Assembly: GCA_030668505.1 (NCBI GenBank)
Contig: DAOUTV010000063.1
Coordinates: 1 to 7,868 of the forward strand
DNA length: 7,868 bases
DNA from: Desulfobacterales bacterium
Lineage (GTDB): Bacteria > Desulfobacterota > Desulfobacteria > Desulfobacterales > C00003060
Direction: 5' to 3'
In this document: in pieces, positions 1 to 6,132 of the stretch
Numbering within the stretch: position 1 is the stretch's first letter
How the letters are laid out: the number at the start of each line of letters is the position of its first letter
Translations under genes and position numbers: made by a program
Notes under the pieces: model-generated
Database searches by the model: none
The model's input: the letters and a program-made list of their open reading frames with translations, nothing else
Told to the model about the DNA's origin: nothing

Positions 1-53
1 CTACGAGCCGACTTCGCCATAGTAGCCTCGGCTACGACGGCTGAACGGCTGAA
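1..53 (+). repeat. Truncated copy of GC-rich repeat array
   Basis: This is a partial copy of the array found complete at 2486-2607 and inverted at 6251-6366. One full 31-bp unit lies at 5-35. It begins GAGCCGACTTCGCC and ends in the self-complementary GTAGCCTCGGCTAC. Nearly two copies of the 8-bp ACGGCTGA unit follow (about 37-53). The array is cut by the window edge, so more units may lie to the left. Orientation matches the 2486 copy. No coding role is seen. Confidence 0.8.
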
Positions 54-268
54 TCGGCGTCAATCAGCCGGAGGCTGACAAGACTGCGGGGTTGCTTGTG
101 CGACGTACCACGGTACGCCTCCGTGCAACCCCTTGTTTTCCTTGACCTTGCGGAAAATTGCTCATTTCTGAATTGGAAACATACGCTTGTGCCCATTGAG
201 TTTTTACGATTCATGGATGGGCACTAGTTTGATGTTTCGACGGTTCTATTAATGTAAGGGAATGCTGA
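54..268. other. Non-coding stretch with three hairpins
   Basis: No supportable gene is seen here. A compact GC-rich hairpin lies at 64-78 (TCAGCC, loop GGA, GGCTGA). A larger stem-loop at 89-133 pairs GGGGTTGC with GCAACCCC and encloses a smaller CGTAC/GTACG hairpin. A third pairs GTGCCCAT (189-196) with ATGGGCAC (217-224) around a 20-nt loop. None is followed by a convincing T-run on either strand, so I do not call terminators. They may be part of the repeat family that starts at position 1. Confidence 0.5.
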
Positions 269-273
269 ATTAT

Positions 274-415
274 GCGCTTAGCGCCACAACATCAACATAA
301 TATGTTGTTAGTGTATTTGTTACAGATGCTGGATACTGGATGTACGGAATCAAAAATCTAGAATCATATATTCATTATCCAGCATCAAGAATCCAGGACC
401 CAGCATCAAATCTTT
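274..415 (+). repeat. AT-rich dispersed repeat, copy A
   Basis: This copy begins with the near-palindrome GCGCTTAGCGCC (274-285). It continues through an ATGTTGTT...GTATTTGTTAC segment and a GATGCTGG motif, and ends with CCAGCATC motifs and CATCAAATCTTT. GATGCTGG and CCAGCATC are reverse complements, so the element can fold back on itself. A related copy lies at 3161-3490, where it is interrupted by another element. Boundaries are from hand comparison of the two copies and are approximate. Confidence 0.7.
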
Positions 416-737
416 GGCTAAACCTCTGGTACTGATTCACCTTACCAAAAGCAAACATGATGCCAGAGAAAAAGGGGTTGTGCCTTGCAAGTTGTCCCGA
501 CTAGTCACGGAAGGTTTGTTGACAGGAACTAGGTGGGTCCGGGAAGCAAAGTGGGCAACAGAAAGGAAGAGTTGGCCCCTATGGTCATACAATGATAAAG
601 GTGATTAAATTTGGACCCGCAATTGATTTTCCGGGGAAAAAAACCTCCAAAAAGAGCGAAATAATTTCCCGAGTTGGGAAATAGATTTCCCATTAATGGG
701 AAGTTCAATACCACTTTGTGCTGAGAATCAAATACAC
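416..737. other. Gene-free stretch downstream of the sigma-54 activator
   Basis: I see no credible gene here. A 64-codon frame begins with TTG at 414 inside the end of repeat copy A and lacks a ribosome binding site. A minus-strand frame beginning with TTG over the activator stop codon runs through the dyads at 665-702 and also lacks support. The noteworthy content is the pair of TTTCCC/GGGAAA dyads. Confidence 0.5.
665..702. promoter_or_regulatory. Two tandem TTTCCC/GGGAAA dyads
   Basis: The first dyad is TTTCCC-N5-GGGAAA at 665-681. The second, TTCCCATTAATGGGAA at 687-702, is a perfect 16-bp palindrome. The TTTCCC half-sites start at 665 and 686, exactly 21 bp apart, which would place both on the same helical face. 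This looks like a pair of dimer binding sites, although tandem hairpins acting in mRNA 3'-end formation are also possible. No promoter for a flanking gene is recognisable, and the bound protein is unknown. Confidence 0.45.
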
Positions 738-1784
738 TCAATCCTCGCGACGGAGGTTAAGGCCCTTGATTTTATAAAGGAGCGCTTTATAGCTGATTTG
801 CAGAATTTCGGACGCCCTCTTTCGATTCCAGCCGGTTTCTCTGAGAACTTCACTGATTAGTTTGCCTTCGGCTTCGAAGACGGCTTTCTTCTTGACATCT
901 TTCAAACAGGGAAACTTCTTTTTCGGCGGTGTTTCTATATTGAGTTCGTTGGGCGTTGGGGGCACAGGGTGGGTGGTCAGTTCATGACCATCGATCCGTC
1001 TTGTTTCCCTGGCCATTAGTTCTTCTTTTACGGTTGGCCAATCACCTAACAGCATCAAACGTTCCACCGTGTTCTTCAACTCTCGCACGTTGCCGGGCCA
1101 GGAATATTGGCGAAGAAAATCCCGCACCTCAGTGCTGAATCCAAAGGGCGGAGTTTCGATCTTTTGGACAAACAGCCCGGCAAAGTGATCAATGAACAAG
1201 TCGATGTCTTCGGGCCTTTCCCTTAGAGCAGGAATGAATATGCTGATAATATTTAGTCGGTAGTAAAGGTCTTCCCGGAATAGACGGTCTCTAACGTCCT
1301 GTTCAAGGTCGTGGTTGGTGGCAGCCAGAACCCAGCAATTCACCTTCACATCACCCTTTGCGCCCAGGCGAGAAAACTGAAGATCCTGCAAGACGTGAAG
1401 CATTTTTGATTGCAGTAAAAGGGGCATATCACCAATTTCATCCAAGAGAATAGTACCGTCCTGGGCCAGCTCGAACTTGCCAGGCTTTGTTTTGTCCGCA
1501 CCAGTGAAAGCCCCCCTTTCATAGCCAAACAGCTCACTTTCAAGAAGCTGAGTGGGAATGGCGGCACAATTAATCTTGATAAATGGCTTGTCCTTTCGAT
1601 GAGAGGAAAGGTGGAGGGCCTGGGCTACGAGTTCTTTGCCAACACCACTTTCACCACAAAGGACTACGTTCAAATCGCTATTGGCAATCTGAAGGATCAG
1701 CTCCTTAACTCTAAGGATAAGAGGGCTTTTTCCAACAAGAATTCGATCACATACATTCATATTTTCATGCCGGCGGGTGGCCAT
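738..1784 (-). CDS. Sigma-54-dependent activator, AAA+ and Fis domains, no receiver
   Basis: This is a 348-aa bacterial enhancer-binding protein of the NtrC class. Such proteins hydrolyse ATP to open sigma-54 RNA polymerase promoters. The AAA+ domain runs from about residue 15 to 250. It has Walker A GESGVGKE (44-51), the sigma-54 contact loop GAFTGA (91-96), Walker B ILLDE (112-116), FREDLYYRLN with its arginine finger region (169-178), and sensor II WPGNVREL (229-236). A Pro/Lys-rich linker leads to a Fis-type helix-turn-helix at about 300-342. The N-terminus has only about 15 residues before the AAA+ core, so there is no receiver, GAF or PAS input domain. The start codon follows the receiver gene stop by 4 nt in a different frame, which suggests co-transcription and translational coupling. 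Its ribosome binding site is weak. Another in-frame ATG lies at codon 9. Target promoters are unknown. Confidence 0.93.
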   Translation of the reverse strand: MATRRHENMNVCDRILVGKSPLILRVKELILQIANSDLNVVLCGESGVGKELVAQALHLSSHRKDKPFIKINCAAIPTQLLESELFGYERGAFTGADKTKPGKFELAQDGTILLDEIGDMPLLLQSKMLHVLQDLQFSRLGAKGDVKVNCWVLAATNHDLEQDVRDRLFREDLYYRLNIISIFIPALRERPEDIDLFIDHFAGLFVQKIETPPFGFSTEVRDFLRQYSWPGNVRELKNTVERLMLLGDWPTVKEELMARETRRIDGHELTTHPVPPTPNELNIETPPKKKFPCLKDVKKKAVFEAEGKLISEVLRETGWNRKRASEILQISYKALLYKIKGLNLRRED

Positions 1785-1788
1785 ATCT

Positions 1789-2169
1789 CTATTCTTTGGG
1801 CAAGACAGATTCTATAGCATTTGACAACTCAGCTAAATTAAAAGGCTTTTCCAAATAATAATCAGGTGACCTCTCGGTAGTAAGATTTTTTACCTGTTTG
1901 CCGTATCCCGTCATAGCAATAACAGGTAACCCGGGGAACTCTTTGCGGGTAATCTCTAAAAGGCCAAGGCCGCTGATGTCGGGCATGACGATATCTGTAA
2001 TAAGAACATGGTAGTTTTCAGAGCGCAAAAGTCGTAATGCGTCAAGGCCAGTGGCTGCAGTTGTGACTTGATAATGATATAGTTCCAAGTACTCTTGGAT
2101 AATCGACAGTAATTTCTCATCGTTATCCACAACCAATATTCTTCGTGACGTCTCTATACTTTGTTCCAT
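1789..2169 (-). CDS. Stand-alone response regulator receiver protein
   Basis: This 126-aa protein is a single CheY-like receiver domain that accepts a phosphoryl group from a histidine kinase. From the ATG at 2169, the phospho-acceptor is D59 in LITDIVMPD, the conserved Thr is T87 in AMTGYG, and the conserved Lys is K108 in EKPFN. The acidic pocket reads VVDNDE (13-18), so the second position of the usual Asp-Asp pair is Asn16, a possible change in metal binding. An upstream in-frame GTG at 2181 would add four residues. I reject it because the bases GTGGGGAG just before the ATG form the Shine-Dalgarno sequence. There is no output domain; the next gene supplies an AAA+/HTH module without a receiver. 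The two together match the usual NtrC architecture, so they probably act as partners. No histidine kinase is in the window. Confidence 0.92.
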   Translation of the reverse strand: MEQSIETSRRILVVDNDEKLLSIIQEYLELYHYQVTTAATGLDALRLLRSENYHVLITDIVMPDISGLGLLEITRKEFPGLPVIAMTGYGKQVKNLTTERSPDYYLEKPFNLAELSNAIESVLPKE

Positions 2170-2229
2170 GCGTCTCCCCACATTGTTGTAGGCACCAGAG
2201 ATTCCCAGGGTCCAGTCTAACTGTGTAAA

Positions 2230-2257
2230 TTTATACCACGTTGATGCATTTCGTCAA
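2230..2257 (-). promoter_or_regulatory. Sigma-70-like promoter of the receiver/activator pair
   Basis: Read on the minus strand, TTGACG (2252-2257) and TATAAA (2230-2235) are separated by 16 bp. They sit about 60-90 bp upstream of the receiver ATG, giving a predicted leader of roughly 50 nt. A dyad, TTGACG-N5-CATCAA (2241-2257), overlaps the -35 box with one mismatch between arms and could be an operator. The promoter match is good, but assignment is by eye. Confidence 0.55.
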
Positions 2258-2292
2258 CATATTTTTAACACAGGCATTTTCTTAAAGTAATT

Positions 2293-2324
2293 TTTTTCCC
2301 CAAACATGTAAAATTTTTCCCCAA
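2293..2324. promoter_or_regulatory. Direct repeat of TTTTTCCCCAA, 21-bp period
   Basis: The 11-mer TTTTTCCCCAA occurs at 2293-2303 and again at 2314-2324, exactly 21 bp apart. It lies 35-95 bp upstream of the predicted promoter of the receiver gene. The spacing of two helical turns suggests paired protein-binding sites. The TTTCCC core and 21-bp period resemble the dyads at 665-702 on the other side of the two-gene unit. Confidence 0.4.
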
Positions 2325-2417
2325 CATTACATACTATGCCTCGTCCAAGACAGCGCTCGGAAGAGGTGGTCCCTTCGGGGCAGATACTATTCAAAATAAA
2401 AGTGTAAAGTGCCTAAA

Positions 2418-2609
2418 GTGAACTAAAGTGCCTAAAGTTAAGGAATGCGCTTTCAGCGCAGCCTGTTTTTAAGACTGACCAGGCCGGCCGACTTCGCCAT
2501 AGTAGCCTCGGCTACGAGCCGACTTCGCCAAAGCACCGGCTGCGAGCCGACTTCGCCAAAGTAGCCTCGGCTACGACGGCTGAACGGCTGAACGGCTGAA
2601 CGGCTGAAA
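2418..2609 (+). repeat. Left arm of long inverted repeat flanking topA
   Basis: In order, this arm holds: CTAAAGTGC-type short repeats (also extending left to about 2405); a hairpin TGCGCT-TTC-AGCGCA (2446-2460); the segment CCTGTTTTTAAGACTGACC; the palindrome GGCCGGCC; three GC-rich units at 2486-2515, 2516-2543 and 2544-2574; and four tandem copies of ACGGCTGA (2576-2607). Units 1 and 3 end in self-complementary GTAGCCTCGGCTAC; unit 2 has a diverged end, CACCGGCTGC. The whole arm is repeated in reverse complement at 6251-6434. I count about six substitutions and one extra 8-bp unit here. The matching unit order (30, 28, 31 bp) shows that the complete block was duplicated, not just single units. 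Confidence 0.9.
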
Positions 2610-2626
2610 CGGGGGAGGGTTAGGGT

Positions 2627-2849
2627 CAATGATGTTGAATTAAGGGGTCGATTCGACAAAAATCCCCCTAAATCCCCCTTTGACAAAGGGGGACTTTCAA
2701 GGGCTCCCCCCTTTCCTAAAAGGGCCCGCCCTGGCGCGACATTCGCGTCACCTGGCATCAAGCTGCAAAAGCCGGTCTGGGCCAGGGGGGCCGGGGGGGA
2801 TTTTGAAGGGCATTAGGTTCATGAATTGATCCTTAATTCAACAGCATTG
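2627..2849. repeat. Composite fold-back (MITE-like) region
   Basis: Outer arms CAATGATGTTGAATTAAGG (2627-2645) and its reverse complement with one mismatch (2831-2849) enclose inner arms AAAATCCCCC (2659-2668) and GGGGGATTTT (2795-2804). Inside are two hairpins: CCCCCTTT-GAC-AAAGGGGG (2674-2692) and CCCTTT-CCTA-AAAGGG (about 2709-2724). The C-rich segment resembles a repeat I recall from many bacterial intergenic regions. The frame running through it on the minus strand is not credible as a gene. No protein for mobility is encoded, so the element would need to be mobilised in trans. Confidence 0.6.
2724..2787 (+). repeat. 64-bp element with conserved ends, copy 1
   Basis: This copy starts with GCCCGCCCTGGCGC and ends with GGTCTGGGCCAGGG. 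The same ends recur at 6133-6235 (same orientation) and 6434-6497 (inverted). CCCTGG near the start and CCAGGG at the end are complementary, so the ends can pair. The interior does not resemble the other copies. It lies within the fold-back region 2627-2849. Confidence 0.65.
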
Positions 2850-3160
2850 GGGGTTAGGGTGGGGGTGAAGATGATTTACTGCCCGTACGGCCGAAGGAGG
2901 ATGCAGAGAGGTTTTTTTCGCGTAGCTCTGATTTGGTACGTGCTTCGTGCATGGCAATTCGGCGAAGTGGTTATCTTGCTCAAAAGTGGCATTTCTTTTC
3001 TCAAAGTACGACTTTATTACACAAATTGTTGTATGTGATTGCTTGTGCGATATTAGCTAACTATTTGGAAAATAAAAGAAACTGCACAGATTGCTTAAGT
3101 TGGCATGATGTTTTCATATAATTATCCCAAAAAACGGATCTGATTTGTGCTGACGTGTTA
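2850..3160. other. Gene-free stretch between repeats
   Basis: I see no convincing gene here. Two overlapping plus-strand frames are open (about 2826-3038 and 2933-3121). The first starts inside the fold-back repeat. The second begins at a TTG with no ribosome binding site. Its 62-residue translation has a short hydrophobic stretch (LLYVIACAILANYL) but no family I recognise. A decayed gene cannot be excluded. An AGGAGG at 2895-2900 directly abuts an ATG, too close to act as its Shine-Dalgarno sequence. Confidence 0.4.
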
Positions 3161-3490
3161 GGCGCTTAGCGCCAAAATATAGACAAAAGATTGTCTATGT
3201 TATCTAACATGTTGTTTTTGTATTTGTTACTGATGCTGGTTCCTGGATGCTGGATACCGGATAAACCAGAATCAAGAATCAAGGACCATACATCCAGAAT
3301 CAAGTATCAAGAATGATAATCTCGTAAAAAGTCGTCACTCCGGTGAAAACCGGAGTCCAGAGCCTTTGTAACTATCTGAATAAACTGGATTCCGGCTTTC
3401 GCCGGAATGACAGAAAGAGGTGTTTTTCGACTTTTTACGATACCGTCAAGAATCCAGTATCAAGAATCCAGGAACCAGCATCAAATCTTT
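3161..3490 (+). repeat. AT-rich dispersed repeat, copy B, interrupted
   Basis: This copy shares with copy A (274-415) the leading GCGCTTAGCGCC (3162-3173), the ATGTTGTT...GTATTTGTTAC segment, GATGCTGG motifs and the terminal CAGCATCAAATCTTT. It carries a different hairpin near its start, ATAGAC...GTCTAT at about 3179-3198. The 3322-3440 element interrupts it, which explains its greater length. The right end lies about 40 bp upstream of the small gene at 3530, so the repeat may contribute to that gene's promoter region. Confidence 0.7.
3322..3440. mobile_element. 119-bp MITE-like element nested in repeat copy B
   Basis: Perfect 13-bp terminal inverted repeats, TCGTAAAAAGTCG (3322-3334) and CGACTTTTTACGA (3428-3440), enclose two internal hairpins. 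One is ACTCCGGTGAAAACCGGAGT; the other is ATTCCGGCTTTCGCCGGAAT. The two halves are near-mirror images, each ending in CCAG/CTGG. The GTCATTCCGGCGAAAGCCGG type of hairpin is widespread in bacterial genomes and recalls the neisserial dRS3 style. No transposase is present. A target-site duplication is not clear. Confidence 0.65.
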
Positions 3491-3529
3491 TGAGGTGTAT
3501 TTACAAAAGCACATCTGGGAGGGATAAAT

Positions 3530-3709
3530 ATGGAGCATAGGCCGCGGGACAACGGAGGGAGACGTTCAAGCATTGATCGAAGGCAATTTTCCTATAGTAG
3601 CCACATACCGGAAAGACGAGCCACTGAGGAACAGAGAAGCGGTCTGGATCGCAGAAGCGGTGCGGATCGCAGAGACAGTGTGGATCGCAGAGGGACATTT
3701 AAAGTTTAA
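3530..3709 (+). CDS. Small basic protein with Asp-Arg-Arg repeats
   Basis: This 59-aa gene begins with ATG at 3530. A strong Shine-Dalgarno sequence, GGGAGGG (3517-3523), lies 6 nt upstream, the best ribosome binding site in the window. The protein is very hydrophilic and basic. It reads GGRRSSIDRRQFSYSSHIPE and then ERR...LDRR...ADRR...VDRR, ending GTFKV. The last three repeats are encoded by an 18-bp tandem DNA repeat with GGATCGCAGA starting at 3646, 3664 and 3682. It has no signal peptide, membrane segment or cysteine. I recall similar RRSGxDRR tails in short hypothetical proteins, and as tails of larger regulators, in Desulfobacterota, but no function is known to me. It is convergent with topA, and their stop codons overlap by 4 nt (TTAA region 3706-3709). 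Nucleic-acid binding would fit the charge, but this is speculation. Confidence 0.75.
   Translation: MEHRPRDNGGRRSSIDRRQFSYSSHIPERRATEEQRSGLDRRSGADRRDSVDRRGTFKV
3646..3691 (+). repeat. 18-bp tandem repeat inside the small gene
   Basis: GGATCGCAGA recurs at 3646, 3664 and 3682 with an exact 18-bp period, encoding (L/A/V)-D-R-R-x-x repeats. The bases between copies vary, as expected when the protein motif is what is maintained or after slippage followed by drift. Confidence 0.8.
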
Positions 3710-6009
3710 GAGGTATGCACATGATTTTCTTTAATCGGCTTTTTATAGGCGCAATCCTTATTGATACACCTGAAATGCGGCCCCTCTTTTTTGGTAGTGC
3801 GCTGTGTCAGAAAAGGTGCCCCGCAATCGGGGCAAGATTGAGGCACAGGTTTATCCCATATGGCAAAAGTGCAGGTCGGATAACGTGTGCAACCATAAAA
3901 CAGCTTACCTCGTTTTGATCTTCTCTCAACAATCTCCCCATCGCATCCTTTCTCAGGACACTTGACACCGGTTGGCTCGGGCTGAAGGCGGACGGATTTT
4001 GTGTTCAGAGAGCGGGTGTTCTTACAGGCCGGGTAGGTCGAGCAGCCAAGGAATTGGCCAAAACGCCCCTGTTTTTGAACCATTGGATTTCCGCATTTTT
4101 CGCATATTTCATTAGTAGGCTGTTCTGCGACTGGTTGATCAATCTCAATCTGCCCCTTTTCATTGCGGGTGTAATTGCATGTAAAGTTGCAATCAGGGTA
4201 GCCTGAACAGGCGAGAAAAGGTCCATTCCTTCCAACCTTGATTCTGAGGGATTGACCACATTTCGGGCAGGTTAGATCAACTGCCAAACCATTGCCTTTG
4301 ACACTGTGCATCTCCTTTGCAGCCTTCTCCAGGTCCTTTTTGAATGTGTCATAAAAACTTTCCAGCATAGCAACCGCATCGATTTCGCCTTCCTCGATTC
4401 TATCAAGATTGTCCTCCATTCGCGCGGTAAAATCTACATTTAGGATGTCCGGAAAACTCTCCGTCAAGAGATCGTTGACAATAAAACCGAGTTCGCTTGG
4501 TCTGAAAAACCCTTTATTCATGTCAACGTATCCCTTTTCTCTAATGGTAGTCAGAATTGTTGCATAGGTACTCGGTCTTCCGACACCGTTTTCTTCCAGC
4601 TCTTTGACAAGCGATGCTTCTGAAAACCGTGGGGGTGGTTGAGTAAAATGCTGTTTAGGTTCCAGTTGATGGCATTTTAGGGACATTCCTTCAGACAGTG
4701 GTGGCAGTATGTCCTTGACGGTTAATTGATTTTGGCTCTCATTAGAGGAGGTATACAGGGCCGTAAAGCCGGGAAAACGCATCACCGAACCAGAGGCCTG
4801 AAAAATGTAGGGTCCCGCCGAGATGGTCACCGATGTTCGATCAAGAAGGGCTGGTTTCATCTGGCAGGCCACGAAACGCTGCCAGATTAACTCGTAGAGA
4901 GCCAACTGATCCTTGGAAAAAAACTGGGCGACATCTTTTGGCTTACGAAAGACCGATGTCGGGCGTATAGCCTCATGGGCGTCTTGCACCTTCTTTTTGT
5001 TTTTAAAGACGCTGGGTTTAGTTGGCAGGTATTCTTGGCCAAAATGCTCCTCTATAAGCTGTCGGGCTTCATCGATAGCCTCCTGAGCGATACGGGTAGA
5101 ATCTGTGCGCATATAAGTAATAAGGCCTACTGGTTCTCCAGGGCCGAGTTCGAGTCCTTCGTAAAGCTGCTGGGCGACTATCATGGTCTTCTTGGCAGAA
5201 AATCCTAGTTTTCGAATTGCATCCTGCTGGAGTTTGCTGGTGGTAAAGGGCGGGAGTGGATTTCTTTTCTGGGTCTTATGGACAACCTTTTGTACACTGA
5301 AACTGGCCTTTGCAAGATCCTTGAGGATGGACTGAGATGTTTTTTTATCTGGAATTCGAAGCTTCTTGTTATGTTTTTTGATAAGCTTGGCAAAAAAAGG
5401 CGGAGGGGAATCGCCTTCAAGCTGTGCGGTGAGGCTCCAATACTCTTCAGGTAGAAATGCGTGAATTTTCCTTTCACGGTCACATATCATGCAGACTGCT
5501 ACCGACTGAACACGACCTGCGCTTAAGCCACGCAGAACCTTTTGCCACAGGATAGGCGAAATCTGATATCCCACGAGACGATCCAGGATCCTCCTGGCCT
5601 GCTGCGACTCAAACTTGTGCTTGTCAAGCTGTTGAGGGGAGGCCATTGCAGCGCGTATGGCGTTTTGCGTCAGCTCATGAAATAGCACACGATGAAATCT
5701 TCGTCCCTTTTTTTTGAGGACCTCGGCTGTGTGCCATGCTATGGCCTCACCTTCCCGGTCCGGGTCTGGTGCCAGGTAGATATCGTTCAGGTTGGCAGCT
5801 GCCTTTTTTAGGGTACGAATAACCTTTTCTTTACCTATTACGGTTGTGTATTGGGGCCTGAATCCGTGTTCTATGGAAACACCTAGTTCCTTGACCGGCA
5901 GATCTTTGATGTGGCCAACGGTAGCGGCTATTTCAAAATCATCGCCAAGGTATTTCTTCAGTGTTCTTATTTTTGTGGGCGACTCAACAACAACAAGTGA
6001 TTTGCTCAA
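3706..6009 (-). CDS. topA: DNA topoisomerase I (type IA)
   Basis: This 767-aa enzyme relaxes negatively supercoiled DNA through a transient 5'-phosphotyrosine link. The Toprim domain starts at residue 1 with catalytic E9 (VVVESPTK) and the Mg-binding motif D82-x-D84-x-E86 (PDPDREGE). The active-site tyrosine is Y299, followed by R301 (LITYMRTDSTR). SAGRVQSV (163-170) and GVGRPSTYATI (475-485) are further family motifs. The C-terminus carries four zinc-ribbon modules with Cys quartets 581/584/601/607, 636/639/656/662, 684/689/707/713 and 726/729/748/753. It is shorter than the roughly 865-aa E. coli enzyme but has a full catalytic core. The start is TTG: AAAGGA (6016-6021) lies 6 nt upstream, and translation then gives the canonical MSKSLVVVES. 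It lies downstream of dprA on the same strand, but a 531-bp repeat-filled gap makes an independent promoter likely. I could not identify one confidently. Its stop overlaps the convergent small gene. Confidence 0.98.
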   Translation of the reverse strand: MSKSLVVVESPTKIRTLKKYLGDDFEIAATVGHIKDLPVKELGVSIEHGFRPQYTTVIGKEKVIRTLKKAAANLNDIYLAPDPDREGEAIAWHTAEVLKKKGRRFHRVLFHELTQNAIRAAMASPQQLDKHKFESQQARRILDRLVGYQISPILWQKVLRGLSAGRVQSVAVCMICDRERKIHAFLPEEYWSLTAQLEGDSPPPFFAKLIKKHNKKLRIPDKKTSQSILKDLAKASFSVQKVVHKTQKRNPLPPFTTSKLQQDAIRKLGFSAKKTMIVAQQLYEGLELGPGEPVGLITYMRTDSTRIAQEAIDEARQLIEEHFGQEYLPTKPSVFKNKKKVQDAHEAIRPTSVFRKPKDVAQFFSKDQLALYELIWQRFVACQMKPALLDRTSVTISAGPYIFQASGSVMRFPGFTALYTSSNESQNQLTVKDILPPLSEGMSLKCHQLEPKQHFTQPPPRFSEASLVKELEENGVGRPSTYATILTTIREKGYVDMNKGFFRPSELGFIVNDLLTESFPDILNVDFTARMEDNLDRIEEGEIDAVAMLESFYDTFKKDLEKAAKEMHSVKGNGLAVDLTCPKCGQSLRIKVGRNGPFLACSGYPDCNFTCNYTRNEKGQIEIDQPVAEQPTNEICEKCGNPMVQKQGRFGQFLGCSTYPACKNTRSLNTKSVRLQPEPTGVKCPEKGCDGEIVERRSKRGKLFYGCTRYPTCTFAIWDKPVPQSCPDCGAPFLTQRTTKKEGPHFRCINKDCAYKKPIKENHVHTS

Positions 6010-6082
6010 GGGGTATCCTTTCTATAGTGTTGTGGATTCATTTCCATAGTTCCAAGATTCGTATTTTTTCTGGCAGAAAATA

Positions 6083-6099
6083 TGTTGCCATGTTCAACA
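6083..6099. promoter_or_regulatory. Short dyad upstream of topA
   Basis: TGTTG-N7-CAACA lies about 75-90 bp upstream of the topA start. It could be an operator or simply a small hairpin. No clear -35/-10 pair accompanies it. Confidence 0.2.
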
Positions 6100-6132
6100 A
6101 GAAGTGAGCTAAAGTGTCTAAAGTGAGCTAAA

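Noticed and set aside
89..133. Possible integron attC-like site or terminator
   Set aside because: The stem-loop lacks the expected conserved attC core sites, no integrase is seen, and there is no T-run for a terminator.
32..214. 60-codon minus-strand frame
   Set aside because: Most of it is encoded by repeat units and hairpins, so the frame is best explained by low stop density in GC-rich repeats.
414..608. 64-codon plus-strand frame
   Set aside because: It starts with TTG inside the end of repeat copy A, has no ribosome binding site and resembles no family I know.
529..741. 70-codon minus-strand frame after the activator gene
   Set aside because: Its TTG start overlaps the activator stop without a Shine-Dalgarno, and it runs through the two TTTCCC dyads, so coding constraint is unlikely.
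1346..1567. Minus-strand 73-codon frame inside the activator gene
   Set aside because: It is an out-of-frame shadow of the AAA+ coding sequence, whose motifs occupy the other frame.
2486..2574. Possible CRISPR array in the GC-rich units
   Set aside because: The 28-31 bp units are contiguous with no unique spacers between them, and no cas gene is present.
2453..2761. 102-codon minus-strand frame
   Set aside because: It is composed entirely of the inverted-repeat arm and the C-rich fold-back; its low-complexity translation reflects the repeats.
3101..3116. Possible sigma-54 promoter (TGGCAT-N5-TTTCA)
   Set aside because: The -24 part is good but the essential GC of the -12 element is TC, and there is no gene directly downstream.
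2933..3121. 62-codon plus-strand frame with a hydrophobic stretch
   Set aside because: It has a TTG start with no ribosome binding site and no recognisable family; a decayed gene is possible but not supportable.
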